Assembly (NCBI GenBank): GCA_003152075.1
Contig: PLZG01000072.1
Location: 75,099-139,098, forward strand
Source: a candidate division FCPU426 bacterium
Lineage (GTDB): Bacteria > Oederibacteriota > Muellerivitia > Muellerivitales > Muellerivitaceae
Reading direction: 5' to 3'
DNA: 64,000 nucleotides
Shown here: one piece after another, positions 7,797 through 14,804 of the stretch
Layout of the letters: each line of letters begins with the position of its first letter
Numbering within the stretch: the stretch's first letter is position 1
Translations under genes and position numbers: made by a program
The notes under the pieces: generated by a model
The model's database searches: none
Seen by the model: the letters and a program-made list of their open reading frames with translations, nothing else
Told to the model about the DNA's origin: nothing

Positions 7797-8672
7797 TTAG
7801 TAACGTCCCACTTGGTTCGTGATGACCAGGAAGTAAACCGCTCCCCCAATCAAGACGATCCCGAAAAAAATCAAAAAGAAAGCCGCCCAGCCCAGGGAAC
7901 TCTCCAGGCTCTTTTGGCTCTTGGCCGAAACCATGAAAACCTCGCCATGCTGGCCCTGGGACAGGCAAATATCCTTAGCCGCCCCATCGGGGGCGTTCCC
8001 GGGCGTTGGGGAAGCCTGGCAGACGCCCAGGATATAAAGGTCCTGTCCCACCAAAAAGGCCCTTTCGGAAAAGCGAAGCGGCCTGCTAAAGCCGAAGAGG
8101 CCGTGGCAATCCACGCCCCGGGTCTTGAGGAACTGGTCAATGTGGGGGGGAACGTCCGAGAAAAATCCGGGGGTCAGCTCATATTCCCCCACCAGGACCT
8201 TTTCGGCCTTTGCCGGTTTCACCAGGGCCAACCCCGTTCCGTCATCCACGTAGAAGGGCGTTTCGGAAGTGTCCCCCTGCTGGATCACGGCCCAATAGGT
8301 TTCGGTGTGCTCGTCCTTCCCCGTTCCCACCCTGCGGGTCCGCTGCTCCTCCACCGTGTACTCGAAATAAACGCAGGCTTTTTGGGAAAAGGGCCCGGTA
8401 AGGGGAAGCCAATCGTGGGCCTTGCCGATCACCACCACCTCTCCCGGCGCCATGGACCGGATGAGGGAAGTGGGGGTGTCTTCCATCAGCCGTTTTTTGC
8501 GAAGGTCGGCGAAACCCTTGAGGAACAAGAACAGGCCGAGAATAAGGCCCACGCCGCCAATGATGTTAAAGACCAGGAATTGGCTATCGTCGGCGAAAGC
8601 CGGGCTGGGGCCGATAAACCCGGACAGCGCCAGGAAAAGGAATAGTCCGTGGAAACTTAAAAGGCCCTTCAT
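7797..8672 (-). CDS. GIDE-domain membrane protein (MULAN-like, without RING)
   Basis: This 291-residue membrane protein has a signal peptide/TM at 7-27, a TM at 33-52, a central soluble region of about 180 residues and a C-terminal TM pair region around 265-288. The central part (ARGEVVVIG-like APGEVVVIGKAHD, then CVYFEYTVEEQ, LFGFSRPLRFSERAFLVGQDLYILG) matches the GIDE domain first described in mitochondrial E3 ligase MUL1. Bacterial members lack the RING finger, and their role is unknown. The ATG overlaps the stop of the upstream lemA-like gene by 4 bases, so the two are translationally coupled. LemA-GIDE pairing is a recurrent bacterial arrangement. Confidence 0.8.
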   Translation of the reverse strand: MKGLLSFHGLFLFLALSGFIGPSPAFADDSQFLVFNIIGGVGLILGLFLFLKGFADLRKKRLMEDTPTSLIRSMAPGEVVVIGKAHDWLPLTGPFSQKACVYFEYTVEEQRTRRVGTGKDEHTETYWAVIQQGDTSETPFYVDDGTGLALVKPAKAEKVLVGEYELTPGFFSDVPPHIDQFLKTRGVDCHGLFGFSRPLRFSERAFLVGQDLYILGVCQASPTPGNAPDGAAKDICLSQGQHGEVFMVSAKSQKSLESSLGWAAFFLIFFGIVLIGGAVYFLVITNQVGRY

Positions 8673-9265
8673 GGGGAAAAAACCGGGGTGATGGGTTCTT
8701 TCTCATCGGCGCCCGCGTGAAAAAGCTCCCGGGGCTTGAAACCCGTGTAAGAGGCCACCATCGAATCCGGAAATTCCAGGGTCCGCTTGTTATAGTCCGC
8801 CACCGAGTCGTTGTAGAAGCTCCGCCGGTCGGCGATTTCGGTTTCGATATCCGAAAGGCGTTTTTGAAGCCTCAGGAAGTTTTCCTGGGCCTTCAGGTTG
8901 GGGTAGTTTTCCGCCACCGCGAAGAGATGGTTCAGGGAGGAGGACAGGGCCCCCTCGGCCTGCCCCTTTTGGGATACAGTCTGGGCCCCCTGGGCGGCGG
9001 TTCGGGCTTGGGTGATGGTTACCATAACTTCCTTTTCAAAGTCTTTAACTCCCCCCACCACCGCCACCAGGTTCGGCACCTCATCATGGCGTTGTTTAAG
9101 GAGCACGTCCACGTTGGCCCAGGCCTTGTCGATATCCACCCTCAGGCGCACCAGGTTGTTGTAGATCATCAGGGCGTAAAGAAGAACCGCCAGGACGAGG
9201 AACACCACCCCCGCGGCGATGGTGGAAGAAAGGGCCATATCATCTATCCCGTGAAACATATCCAT
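8669..9265 (-). CDS. LemA family membrane protein
   Basis: This 198-residue protein has one N-terminal TM (about 13-35) followed by a long helical domain. The hallmark LemA sequence is present: YNNLVRLRVDIDKAWANVDV, then LLKQRHDEVPNLV, and FNNAVADYN-like YNDSVADYNKRTLEFP near the end. LemA proteins are widespread envelope proteins of unknown biochemical role. It is followed directly, with a 4-base ATGA overlap, by the GIDE gene, so the products probably act together at the inner membrane. An AGAGG site lies 9-10 bases before the ATG. Confidence 0.93.
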   Translation of the reverse strand: MDMFHGIDDMALSSTIAAGVVFLVLAVLLYALMIYNNLVRLRVDIDKAWANVDVLLKQRHDEVPNLVAVVGGVKDFEKEVMVTITQARTAAQGAQTVSQKGQAEGALSSSLNHLFAVAENYPNLKAQENFLRLQKRLSDIETEIADRRSFYNDSVADYNKRTLEFPDSMVASYTGFKPRELFHAGADEKEPITPVFSP

Positions 9266-9364
9266 TTATTTTTACCTCTTAGGGCTTATGGCGAAAAAGT
9301 CATCATTCATGGCAAATGATGAGTAAGCGGAGCTAATCGAACCACTGACCCTTTTTTGTTTCAG

Positions 9365-9652
9365 TTAGTCCAACCTCAATAACCTCTCGCTTCTCCAAAT
9401 ACGGATAATCCAAATTTTGTGGGGGTCCCTCTGATAAACAATTCGAAACGGAGAAAAGATAATTTCCCGGACAAATTCCATTTCAAACTCGGGCACAACC
9501 CTGCCGGAATCAGGGAAGGAAGCCAATCTTTCAATTTTTTTGAGAATGTCCAAGATAAACTGACGGCCCTTTTCCGGAACCCCCTGTTCCCGGTGGTAAT
9601 CCAGGATATCCCCCAGGTCATCCCAGGCAGGTTGGGTAATTTCGATCTTCAT
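9365..9652 (-). CDS. RelE/ParE family toxin
   Basis: This 95-residue protein has the RelE/ParE fold pattern: ITQPAWDDLGDILDYHREQG (helical hairpin), then a beta-sheet with FPDSGRVVPEF, FVREIIFSPFRIVYQRD and a C-terminal IWRSERLLRLD. It resembles ParE more than RelE because it lacks the catalytic basic set of ribosome-dependent RNases; ParE members poison DNA gyrase. The gene starts 6 bases after the stop of the Phd-type antitoxin gene, a standard antitoxin-first operon. Confidence 0.9.
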   Translation of the reverse strand: MKIEITQPAWDDLGDILDYHREQGVPEKGRQFILDILKKIERLASFPDSGRVVPEFEMEFVREIIFSPFRIVYQRDPHKIWIIRIWRSERLLRLD

Positions 9653-9658
9653 TTTGGG

Positions 9659-9928
9659 TCACTTCAACCCATATTTCGCCCTTGCTTCCGCCACACTATA
9701 GGTCCGCCCTTTTCCTACGGCCTTTAAACCTTCCACCACCGCCCTCATAAAAGCCATCTCCTCGGCTTGACTCTCGTAATCGGCGACGGATTGGACGACC
9801 GCAACCCCCTTGCCATGGCTGGTCAAGAGCACCGGACGGTGGGCTTCCTTTACTTGATTGATCACTTTGGCGGGATTGGCCTTCATCGTGGTCACTGTTA
9901 CGACATCTTGGGAAAATTTAACATTCAT
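9659..9928 (-). CDS. Phd/YefM family antitoxin
   Basis: This 89-residue antitoxin shows the Phd/YefM pattern: a strand, then TTMKANPAKVINQVKEAHRP, then VLLTSHGKGVAVVQSVADYE (DNA-binding half), and a flexible C-terminal tail that would wrap the toxin. The start is set at the Met of MNVKFSQ because an AGGAGG site lies just before it. Phd-type antitoxins neutralise the cognate ParE and repress their own operon; an operator should lie in the bases upstream, where R5 copy E also sits. Confidence 0.9.
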   Translation of the reverse strand: MNVKFSQDVVTVTTMKANPAKVINQVKEAHRPVLLTSHGKGVAVVQSVADYESQAEEMAFMRAVVEGLKAVGKGRTYSVAEARAKYGLK

Positions 9929-9948
9929 CGGAGCCTCCTGATTACCCA

Positions 9949-10012
9949 CCACTTACCCACAAGGAAAGTGGCGAGGGTTGGTAATGCCAATTGAACGGCA
10001 ATTGGTAAGGTC
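9949..10012 (+). repeat. R5-like repeat, copy E, upstream of the phd/parE operon
   Basis: CCACTT (9949-9954) can pair with AAGTGG (9966-9971). The linker is GGTTGGTAATG, and hairpin 2 pairs CCAATTG with CAATTGG (9987-9993 with 9999-10005). The linker is a degenerate match to TTGGGTGTGCC. The element lies about 20 bases upstream of the antitoxin start, so on the minus strand it would fall in the promoter or leader. Confidence 0.45.
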
Positions 10013-10344
10013 TTTGTTTAGGTCTTTCTAATGGTCTTAATATAGCACCTATCATTTACCCTTTCCATCCACATTTAGACGCCGTCACCCGCCGCGAACA
10101 TTCCGAGAACTTGGCGGGAAGCTGGGCCTGGCAGGCGAAGCCAGATGAGCGGTTGGCGAGAGTTGGTTTAAACTCCCAACTCCTCACTCCTAACCCCAAA
10201 CTGTGTTCCGTGGGGGGCCTGGCAAGGGTATCACTTAGAAACCTACCGGCCCTCCTCAAGGCAATACAAGAGGGGTTGTTTGGTGATGGGATGGAATGAT
10301 TTCGGGCACCTGCTGCGAGCCTTCTGAAGAACTGGCGAGATGAT
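10013..10344. other. Intergenic stretch without a recognisable gene
   Basis: It holds several imperfect hairpins (for example around 10108-10140 and 10240-10275) and a run similar to the R3 arms (ACTCCCAACTCCTCACTCC near 10171). I see no coding frame with a ribosome binding site. It may be a graveyard of repeats. Confidence 0.4.
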
Positions 10345-10392
10345 GTGCCTGGATACAGGCACTTTGTGCCAACTGTATAAGAAACAGTTGGC
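10345..10392 (+). repeat. R5-like repeat, copy F
   Basis: Hairpin 1 pairs GTGCCTG with CAGGCAC (10345-10351 with 10356-10362). The linker is TTTGTGCC. Hairpin 2 pairs GCCAACTG with CAGTTGGC (10368-10375 with 10385-10392). This is the most compact copy and lacks the tandem G-A loop. Confidence 0.5.
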
Positions 10393-10439
10393 ATGAACGG
10401 ACCGCGGGAGGGCGGAGGAATTCGGAATTCAAATAGGAA

Positions 10440-10811
10440 TTACATTTTTGAGGAGGGTTCTTTCAAGAAAGCCTCAAGGGCCATCAAAACCTCATTTTCG
10501 ATCATCACGAAGCGAAGTCCGGCACCGGATTCCTTGGACCAAACAACCTCCCCAAAAGCCGTAAGAGGGTTGGTGCTGCCCGGAAGCGTGATTTCGAGGT
10601 ACAGTATGCTTCCCGGGTTAAGCTTTTGATCAGCCACGATGTACAAGCCGTTTAAACTAATATCCAGGGTTTGGGTGTCGGTCAAAGTTTTGCTCATATC
10701 AATAACGAATTGGATTCCCGCCATTTCATCGACCAAATGGAATTTGACGGGGATTTTAACCGGGACTCGTGGATTGGCCCGCTTTTCAACGACTAAATTC
10801 GCCTCGTCCAT
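10440..10811 (-). CDS. Stand-alone PilZ domain protein, second paralog
   Basis: This 123-residue single PilZ domain has both c-di-GMP motifs intact: RxxxR as RANPR near residue 12 and DxSxxG as DISLNG near residue 50. It is about 40 percent identical by eye to the PilZ protein at 3028-3396, so the two likely arose by duplication. The ATG chosen lies 6 bases after AGGAG; an in-frame TTG two codons upstream is less likely because it overlaps the ribosome binding site. It is probably a c-di-GMP-dependent adaptor with unknown target. Confidence 0.9.
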   Translation of the reverse strand: MDEANLVVEKRANPRVPVKIPVKFHLVDEMAGIQFVIDMSKTLTDTQTLDISLNGLYIVADQKLNPGSILYLEITLPGSTNPLTAFGEVVWSKESGAGLRFVMIENEVLMALEAFLKEPSSKM

Positions 10812-10835
10812 CGGCAACTCCTAGCTTTATAATAG

Positions 10836-10858
10836 CACAAAGGGGTCTGGCCCCTTTG
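10836..10858 (-). terminator. Possible terminator hairpin after the relE-like gene
   Basis: AAAGGGG/CCCCTTT forms a 7-bp stem with a 5-base loop just past the stop of the toxin gene. There is no long T run on the minus strand, so this is a weak call; it may also be a decayed repeat. Confidence 0.35.
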
Positions 10859-10861
10859 TTC

Positions 10862-11152
10862 TTAGCGAGAGTAAGCGTCTTTTCGAGGATCAACCGTGAT
10901 TAAAGAAACGATCTTGTCTTTCTCACTGATCTCATAAAAAACTCTCCAAGAACCAATCCGGTATCGCCAAGTCTCATGTTCCCAATTTCTAAGTTTTTTG
11001 ATGTTAGGACCAAAATGAGGCTGGACTTTCAATTGAGGATAAACATAATCACTCAATTTTTCTTTCAATTTCTCGCGGACCGGCTTATCCAAAGCTTCCA
11101 AGTCCTCAATGAAAATTGACGTCTCAAAAAGCCGGTAATTACCAGGGGTCAA
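10862..11152 (-). CDS. RelE-type toxin
   Basis: This 96-residue protein has the RelE/YafQ-like architecture: an N-terminal strand (YRLFETSIF), a helical hairpin (EALDKPVREKLKEKLSDYVYPQL), then beta strands with KLRNWEHETWRYRIGSWRVFYEIS and KIVSLITVDPRKDAYSR. Arg and Tyr residues in WRYRIGSWRVFYE are positioned like those of mRNA-cleaving RelE toxins, so ribosome-dependent or free mRNA cleavage is likely. The start is a TTG that overlaps the stop of the antitoxin gene (TTGA), implying translational coupling. Confidence 0.85.
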   Translation of the reverse strand: MTPGNYRLFETSIFIEDLEALDKPVREKLKEKLSDYVYPQLKVQPHFGPNIKKLRNWEHETWRYRIGSWRVFYEISEKDKIVSLITVDPRKDAYSR

Positions 11153-11397
11153 GCCACAAACCGGCCATGCTTTTTATGGGCGGCTTTGGAGCCGGCTTTC
11201 AACCGGGAAACTAATTTGGCATCAGACCGGATGCCCCCCATTTCCTTAACCGTCACCATTTCGCATTCCTGCAAATGGCGTTTAGCGGCCGTCTCGATCA
11301 AATTGGCCATGGGACGGTTGTCAGCCTCGGCATAACCTTTGAATAATTTGTAATCCTGATCGGACAATCGAATGGTTATGGTTTTTGACATATTCAT
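11149..11397 (-). CDS. Ribbon-helix-helix antitoxin
   Basis: This is an 82-residue protein. Residues 3-50 form a ribbon-helix-helix domain (KTITIRLSDQDYKLFKGYAE followed by a second helix, ANLIETAAKRHL), the DNA-binding fold of many RelB/CopG-type antitoxins. The C-terminal 30 basic residues would contact the toxin. It precedes and overlaps the relE-like gene by 4 bases. Two ATGs, three codons apart, are possible; neither has a strong ribosome binding site. It probably autorepresses the operon. Confidence 0.85.
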   Translation of the reverse strand: MNMSKTITIRLSDQDYKLFKGYAEADNRPMANLIETAAKRHLQECEMVTVKEMGGIRSDAKLVSRLKAGSKAAHKKHGRFVA

Positions 11398-11479
11398 TTC
11401 TTTTAATTCTTTTTACTTCTATTTGATTTTAAGTTAAACCCCAACCTTTTTCAAGGCGATTTACGGAGCGAATCGTGGG

Positions 11480-11578
11480 CATGCCTTGTGTAGCCTTGGC
11501 GAAGTCAGGAAAGCAGGCTAGCTGTCTTACTTTTCTACCCTGCGGTGAGCGACCAAAGGGACTCGAATCCGTTTCACA
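11480..11578. repeat. R6 repeat, copy 2
   Basis: The stretch contains AGCCTTGGCGAAG and, 50 bases later, CCTGCGGTGAGCGACCAAAG followed by GGACTCGAATCC. The same two blocks occur in the same order, read on the minus strand, around 20300-20390, and the second block occurs alone at 7341. The surrounding gap 11398-11620 has no gene. Confidence 0.4.
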
Positions 11579-11620
11579 CATTTGAACAATTTTTTGTTTC
11601 TACCTGCCCGTCCCCATCCC

Positions 11621-12544
11621 TTAGGGGTAAAAGCAGTAATTGATCCGCGCCTCGAACGTGTCGGCGCTGTAAGGAATCCCTATGGGGAAGCTGGAGGGCA
11701 GGAAGTTCCCCACCGAATAATAGGCGTTCCCCGGAATCGTGTCGTAGCCGGGATCGAAAATAATCCCCGCGTTGTAGCAGATGGCCACCCAGCAAAATCC
11801 CGCGGAAACAAAGGTGGGGGTTATGGCAAAGGTGGCGTCCAGCCCTGAAGCCGCGACATTCAAGTTCCTCGCCGTCGAAAGTGCCAGCCGGCCCCCGGGA
11901 ATACCCGAGTTGTCCGAGTAGAGGGCCACGTTCACGTTGGCCGGGCCAGCTTGGATCAGGTTGGCGTTGAAAGTAAGGCTGCTGACGTATCCACTGCGGG
12001 GAACGGAAACCTGCTGGTAGATGGTGTCGCCCGGGCCCATGCCCATGGAAAAGACGGGGGTCATGCTGGGCCCGGCCGTGGCGCAGGTAGTAGGGGTAAA
12101 GGTATTGGTGATGGTCGCGGTGGGTGTCTTGGTGGGGCTATTGGTGGGGGTGCGGGTGATGGTCACGGTCGGGCTGTTGGTGGGGGTGAAAGTTTGAGTG
12201 AAGGTCGCGGTGGTCAGGATGGTCACGGGGGTGTCGGTGGAAGTGGGCGTCGGGGTAATGGTGGGACTCAGGGTGAAGGTAAAGCTGGGCGTGGGCGAAC
12301 CGGTTGGGGTAAAGGTGGAGGTCGAAAGAATAGTTACGGGCGTATAGGTCGAAGTGGGCGAAGTGGTGAGGGTGAAGGTGGAAGTCGGTGAACCGGTCGG
12401 GGTGTCGGTGGCGGTCACCAATTTATAGATGGTCACCGGCGGCTGGATAATGGTCGTTGGAGAATTGGCGCAGGAAACCGGGAAAAACCACAAGAGGGAT
12501 AGAGTGAAGAGGATTAATCCGCTGAGAAAATATGATTGACGCAT
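11621..12544 (-). CDS. Thr/Pro-rich secreted (lipo)protein, short paralog
   Basis: This 307-residue surface protein starts with a hydrophobic signal segment ending in PVSC at about residue 25, a loose lipobox. Residues 45-150 are a Thr/Pro/Ser stalk of two 31-residue-type units (TPTGSxTSTFTLT...VTILSTSTF). The rest is a beta-rich module framed by Cys at both ends (first Cys near 158, last in INYCFYP). Signal, stalk and upstream region are near copies of the gene at 12925-14517, so the genes are tandem duplicates that then changed stalk length and head domain. The role is probably cell-surface display or adhesion; not known. Confidence 0.75.
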   Translation of the reverse strand: MRQSYFLSGLILFTLSLLWFFPVSCANSPTTIIQPPVTIYKLVTATDTPTGSPTSTFTLTTSPTSTYTPVTILSTSTFTPTGSPTPSFTFTLSPTITPTPTSTDTPVTILTTATFTQTFTPTNSPTVTITRTPTNSPTKTPTATITNTFTPTTCATAGPSMTPVFSMGMGPGDTIYQQVSVPRSGYVSSLTFNANLIQAGPANVNVALYSDNSGIPGGRLALSTARNLNVAASGLDATFAITPTFVSAGFCWVAICYNAGIIFDPGYDTIPGNAYYSVGNFLPSSFPIGIPYSADTFEARINYCFYP

Positions 12545-12610
12545 GCAACCACCCGTTGGGAACCTGTATTGGTTGGAAAGTTTATCTTCACCCCCCGGGA
12601 TGGGTCAACC

Positions 12611-12638
12611 AGTATAAATCCGGCCAAATCACCCACAA
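12611..12638 (-). promoter_or_regulatory. Conserved promoter of the short Thr/Pro-rich gene
   Basis: On the minus strand the -35 is TTGTGG and the -10 is TATACT, separated by 16 bases, about 70 bases before the ATG. The block is almost identical to the one upstream of the paralog at 14517, although the bases between it and the start codons differ. That conservation is the main support. Confidence 0.6.
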
Positions 12639-12665
12639 GACGGTCCCGTGGAGGGATCGAGTACT

Positions 12666-12828
12666 GCCCCTGCGCCGAAACCAGGAAGGACGTCTAACTT
12701 GCCCGTCCTATGTCGATCCCACAAGGCGAGACATAAGGTTTGGTCTTATCCATTCCATTGGAATGGATGCAAGCTGAGGCGCATGGCTTGGGTGTGCCAA
12801 TTCCACTGGAAGATGGAATTGGTGCGGG
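12666..12828 (+). repeat. R5 two-hairpin repeat, copy H, expanded
   Basis: It starts CCCCTGCGCCGAAAC and ends hairpin 1 with AGCTGAGGCGCATG, but the loop holds about 100 extra bases that fold into at least three further hairpins (AGGACG...CGTCCT is imperfect; ATGTC...GACAT; TCCATTCCATTGGAATGGA). The linker GCTTGGGTGTGCC and hairpin 2, CCAATTCC/GGAATTGG, are canonical. CCCTGC and GCGGG can close the whole element. It lies downstream of the long Thr/Pro-rich gene. Confidence 0.65.
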
Positions 12829-12924
12829 TTTGAAGGCCTGTCCCCCGAAGCAATAGCGCAGGAGGACGGATTTAAGGAAGGGTTTCTTTTTCAAGCCCGG
12901 CCCCTTCGTTCCCTGCCTTTCGAC

Positions 12925-14517
12925 CTATTGGCAGAATTCCACGGAGAGGGAAAGGGGGTAAGTCGAGAATACTGTAGAAGGGCCGAAACTTGCGGGGCTA
13001 GTCACGGCCCCGGTCGCCCAATAGCCCGGACTTGGACTGCTGAGACCAACGACATAAGAGATACCGTTAAGGAAGGAGGGATAGGTATAGGTTCCAACAT
13101 AATAGGTCTGGCCCGATGTGATGGTGTAATCGGAAAGGGGAAGGGTCAGGGTAATCGGGCTGGAACCCGTATAGGCCGGGAAGGTGTAGATGCCCGAAGA
13201 GGACACAAGGTTGGTCATCTGGCCGCCCGAATTGTCGTAAATGAGCAGCTGCAGCATATCCCCGCCTTGAGCCTGGACCAGAAGGCTGACCTGGCGCAGG
13301 GCGCCGCTGGCCGGAGCGACGTAAGGAGAATAAATAAAGTAACCATTGCTGATGCCAGTGCCGGTATTTGATCCCGGGTTGAGATTCCCGAGGGTGCCGC
13401 TGGCGCCGCAAGGCGTTTTCGTGGGGGTCGCGGTGGGCGAATTGGTGGGGGTGCCAGTTTCGGTCGGGGTCGAGGTAGCCGTAAAGGTATAGGTCGGAGT
13501 AGCCGTGGAAGGCGGAGTCGTCCCGGGATAAACGCAATAGTCGGCGCGCACCGAAACCTTGTTGTTGGTCGCGGAGTAATTACCGCTGTAGGAGGAAGGG
13601 TAATTCCCGCCGTTCCAGGGGTCGCTCAAGCGGTACACCATCTGGCTCACCTGGGTTTCATCCAGTACCAGTCCCACGTTGGGCCCGGAACTTTTCACGG
13701 CCAGCCAATAGGTGCCGGGGTTTAAGGGGGTGTCGGGCAGGGGCATTTGGTTCCATCCCGGCGCCATCAGCTGGGGCGTCCCCTGGATGATCAGGTTCCC
13801 GGGGGACCCCGAAACATCATCGTAAATCGCCAGGTTGATGCTGTATCCGGTGGCGGCGTTCGTCAGCTCCACCCGCAAGTCCTTCATCGTCGCCAGGATG
13901 GAAAGGGTGAAGGCGGAGCATATGGTATGGTTCGGCCCATAGAGGGTATTGCTCCCGTTCCCCGCCCCGCCGAAGCTGGAGCAATTGGTGGGAGTCCCGG
14001 TGGGGGTTGTCGTCGGGCTGTTGGTTGCAGTCGGGGTGATAGTCATGGTCGGGCTATTCGTGCAGGTAAAAGTCTCCGAAAAGGTCGCGGTAACGAGAAT
14101 CGTCACAGGGGTAAAGGTAGAGGTCGGCGAAGGCGTGATCGTGGGCGAATTCGTTAGGGTAAAAGTAGGGGTGGCCGAACCAGTCGGGGTGAAGGTGGAG
14201 GTTGAAAGAATAGTTACGGGTGTATAGGTCGAAGTGGGCGAAGAGGTGAGGGTGAAGGTGGAAGTCGCCGAACCGGTCGGGGTAAAGGTGGAGGTGGAAA
14301 GGATGGTCACGGGCGTATAGGTCGAAGTGGGCGAAGTGGTGAGGGTGAAGGTGGAAGTCGGCGAACCGGTCGGGGTGTCGGTAGCAGTCACCAATTTATA
14401 GATGGTCACCGGCGGCTGGATAATGGTCACCGGGCTATTGGTGCAAGAAACCGGGAAAAACCACAGGAGGGACGCGGTAAAGAGGACTAATCCGCTGAGA
14501 AAATAAGATTGGCGCAT
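12925..14517 (-). CDS. Thr/Pro-rich secreted (lipo)protein, long paralog
   Basis: This 530-residue protein has the same signal segment as the paralog at 11621-12544. It has a Thr/Pro-rich stalk with three 31-residue-type units (about 48-185), a first beta-rich head module (about 188-330, from TNCSSF to DYCVYP), a second TPT linker, and a second module (about 370-530, from PCGASG to VEFCQ). Each module begins and ends with a Cys, suggesting disulfide-closed jelly-roll domains outside the cell. It is likely anchored or lipidated at the N-terminus. It has its own conserved promoter upstream and is followed by R5 copy H. Confidence 0.75.
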   Translation of the reverse strand: MRQSYFLSGLVLFTASLLWFFPVSCTNSPVTIIQPPVTIYKLVTATDTPTGSPTSTFTLTTSPTSTYTPVTILSTSTFTPTGSATSTFTLTSSPTSTYTPVTILSTSTFTPTGSATPTFTLTNSPTITPSPTSTFTPVTILVTATFSETFTCTNSPTMTITPTATNSPTTTPTGTPTNCSSFGGAGNGSNTLYGPNHTICSAFTLSILATMKDLRVELTNAATGYSINLAIYDDVSGSPGNLIIQGTPQLMAPGWNQMPLPDTPLNPGTYWLAVKSSGPNVGLVLDETQVSQMVYRLSDPWNGGNYPSSYSGNYSATNNKVSVRADYCVYPGTTPPSTATPTYTFTATSTPTETGTPTNSPTATPTKTPCGASGTLGNLNPGSNTGTGISNGYFIYSPYVAPASGALRQVSLLVQAQGGDMLQLLIYDNSGGQMTNLVSSSGIYTFPAYTGSSPITLTLPLSDYTITSGQTYYVGTYTYPSFLNGISYVVGLSSPSPGYWATGAVTSPASFGPSTVFSTYPLSLSVEFCQ

Positions 14518-14583
14518 GCAACCACCCGTCGGGAGCCTTTTAGAGTGGGGGGAGTCTAACGTCCCTCCCGGGATGGGTCAACC

Positions 14584-14611
14584 AGTATAAATCCGGCCAA
14601 ATCACCCACAA
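14584..14611 (-). promoter_or_regulatory. Conserved promoter of the long Thr/Pro-rich gene
   Basis: The -35 TTGTGG, 16-base spacer and -10 TATACT (minus strand) match the promoter at 12611-12638. About 50 bases around it are conserved between the two copies. It lies about 70 bases before the ATG at 14517. Confidence 0.6.
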
Positions 14612-14804
14612 AACGGACCTGTGGAGAGATCGCGAGAGGGATGTTTCAAAATGGTTAATGTTGGCCTGATCCCTTTTTTGCGTTGCAGCCTGGCCCCTTT
14701 GTTCCGTTGCCAATTTACTAAAATTCTTGTTAGATTTTTACCGGCCTTCGATTACTAACTAATTTCCCAAAACCTAAAGATACATTCTCCCAGCCCCCTG
14801 GCCC

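Noticed and set aside
1331-12828. R5 copies as cyclic di-GMP (GEMM) riboswitches, tempting because two PilZ proteins lie nearby
   Set aside because: The conserved GEMM core and tetraloop-receptor sequences are absent, the layout is two independent hairpins with a linker, and the copies are not consistently upstream of genes in the sense direction.
1331-12828. R5 copies as integron attC sites
   Set aside because: There are no GTTRRRY/RYYYAAC ends, no integrase gene, and no gene cassettes arrayed between copies.
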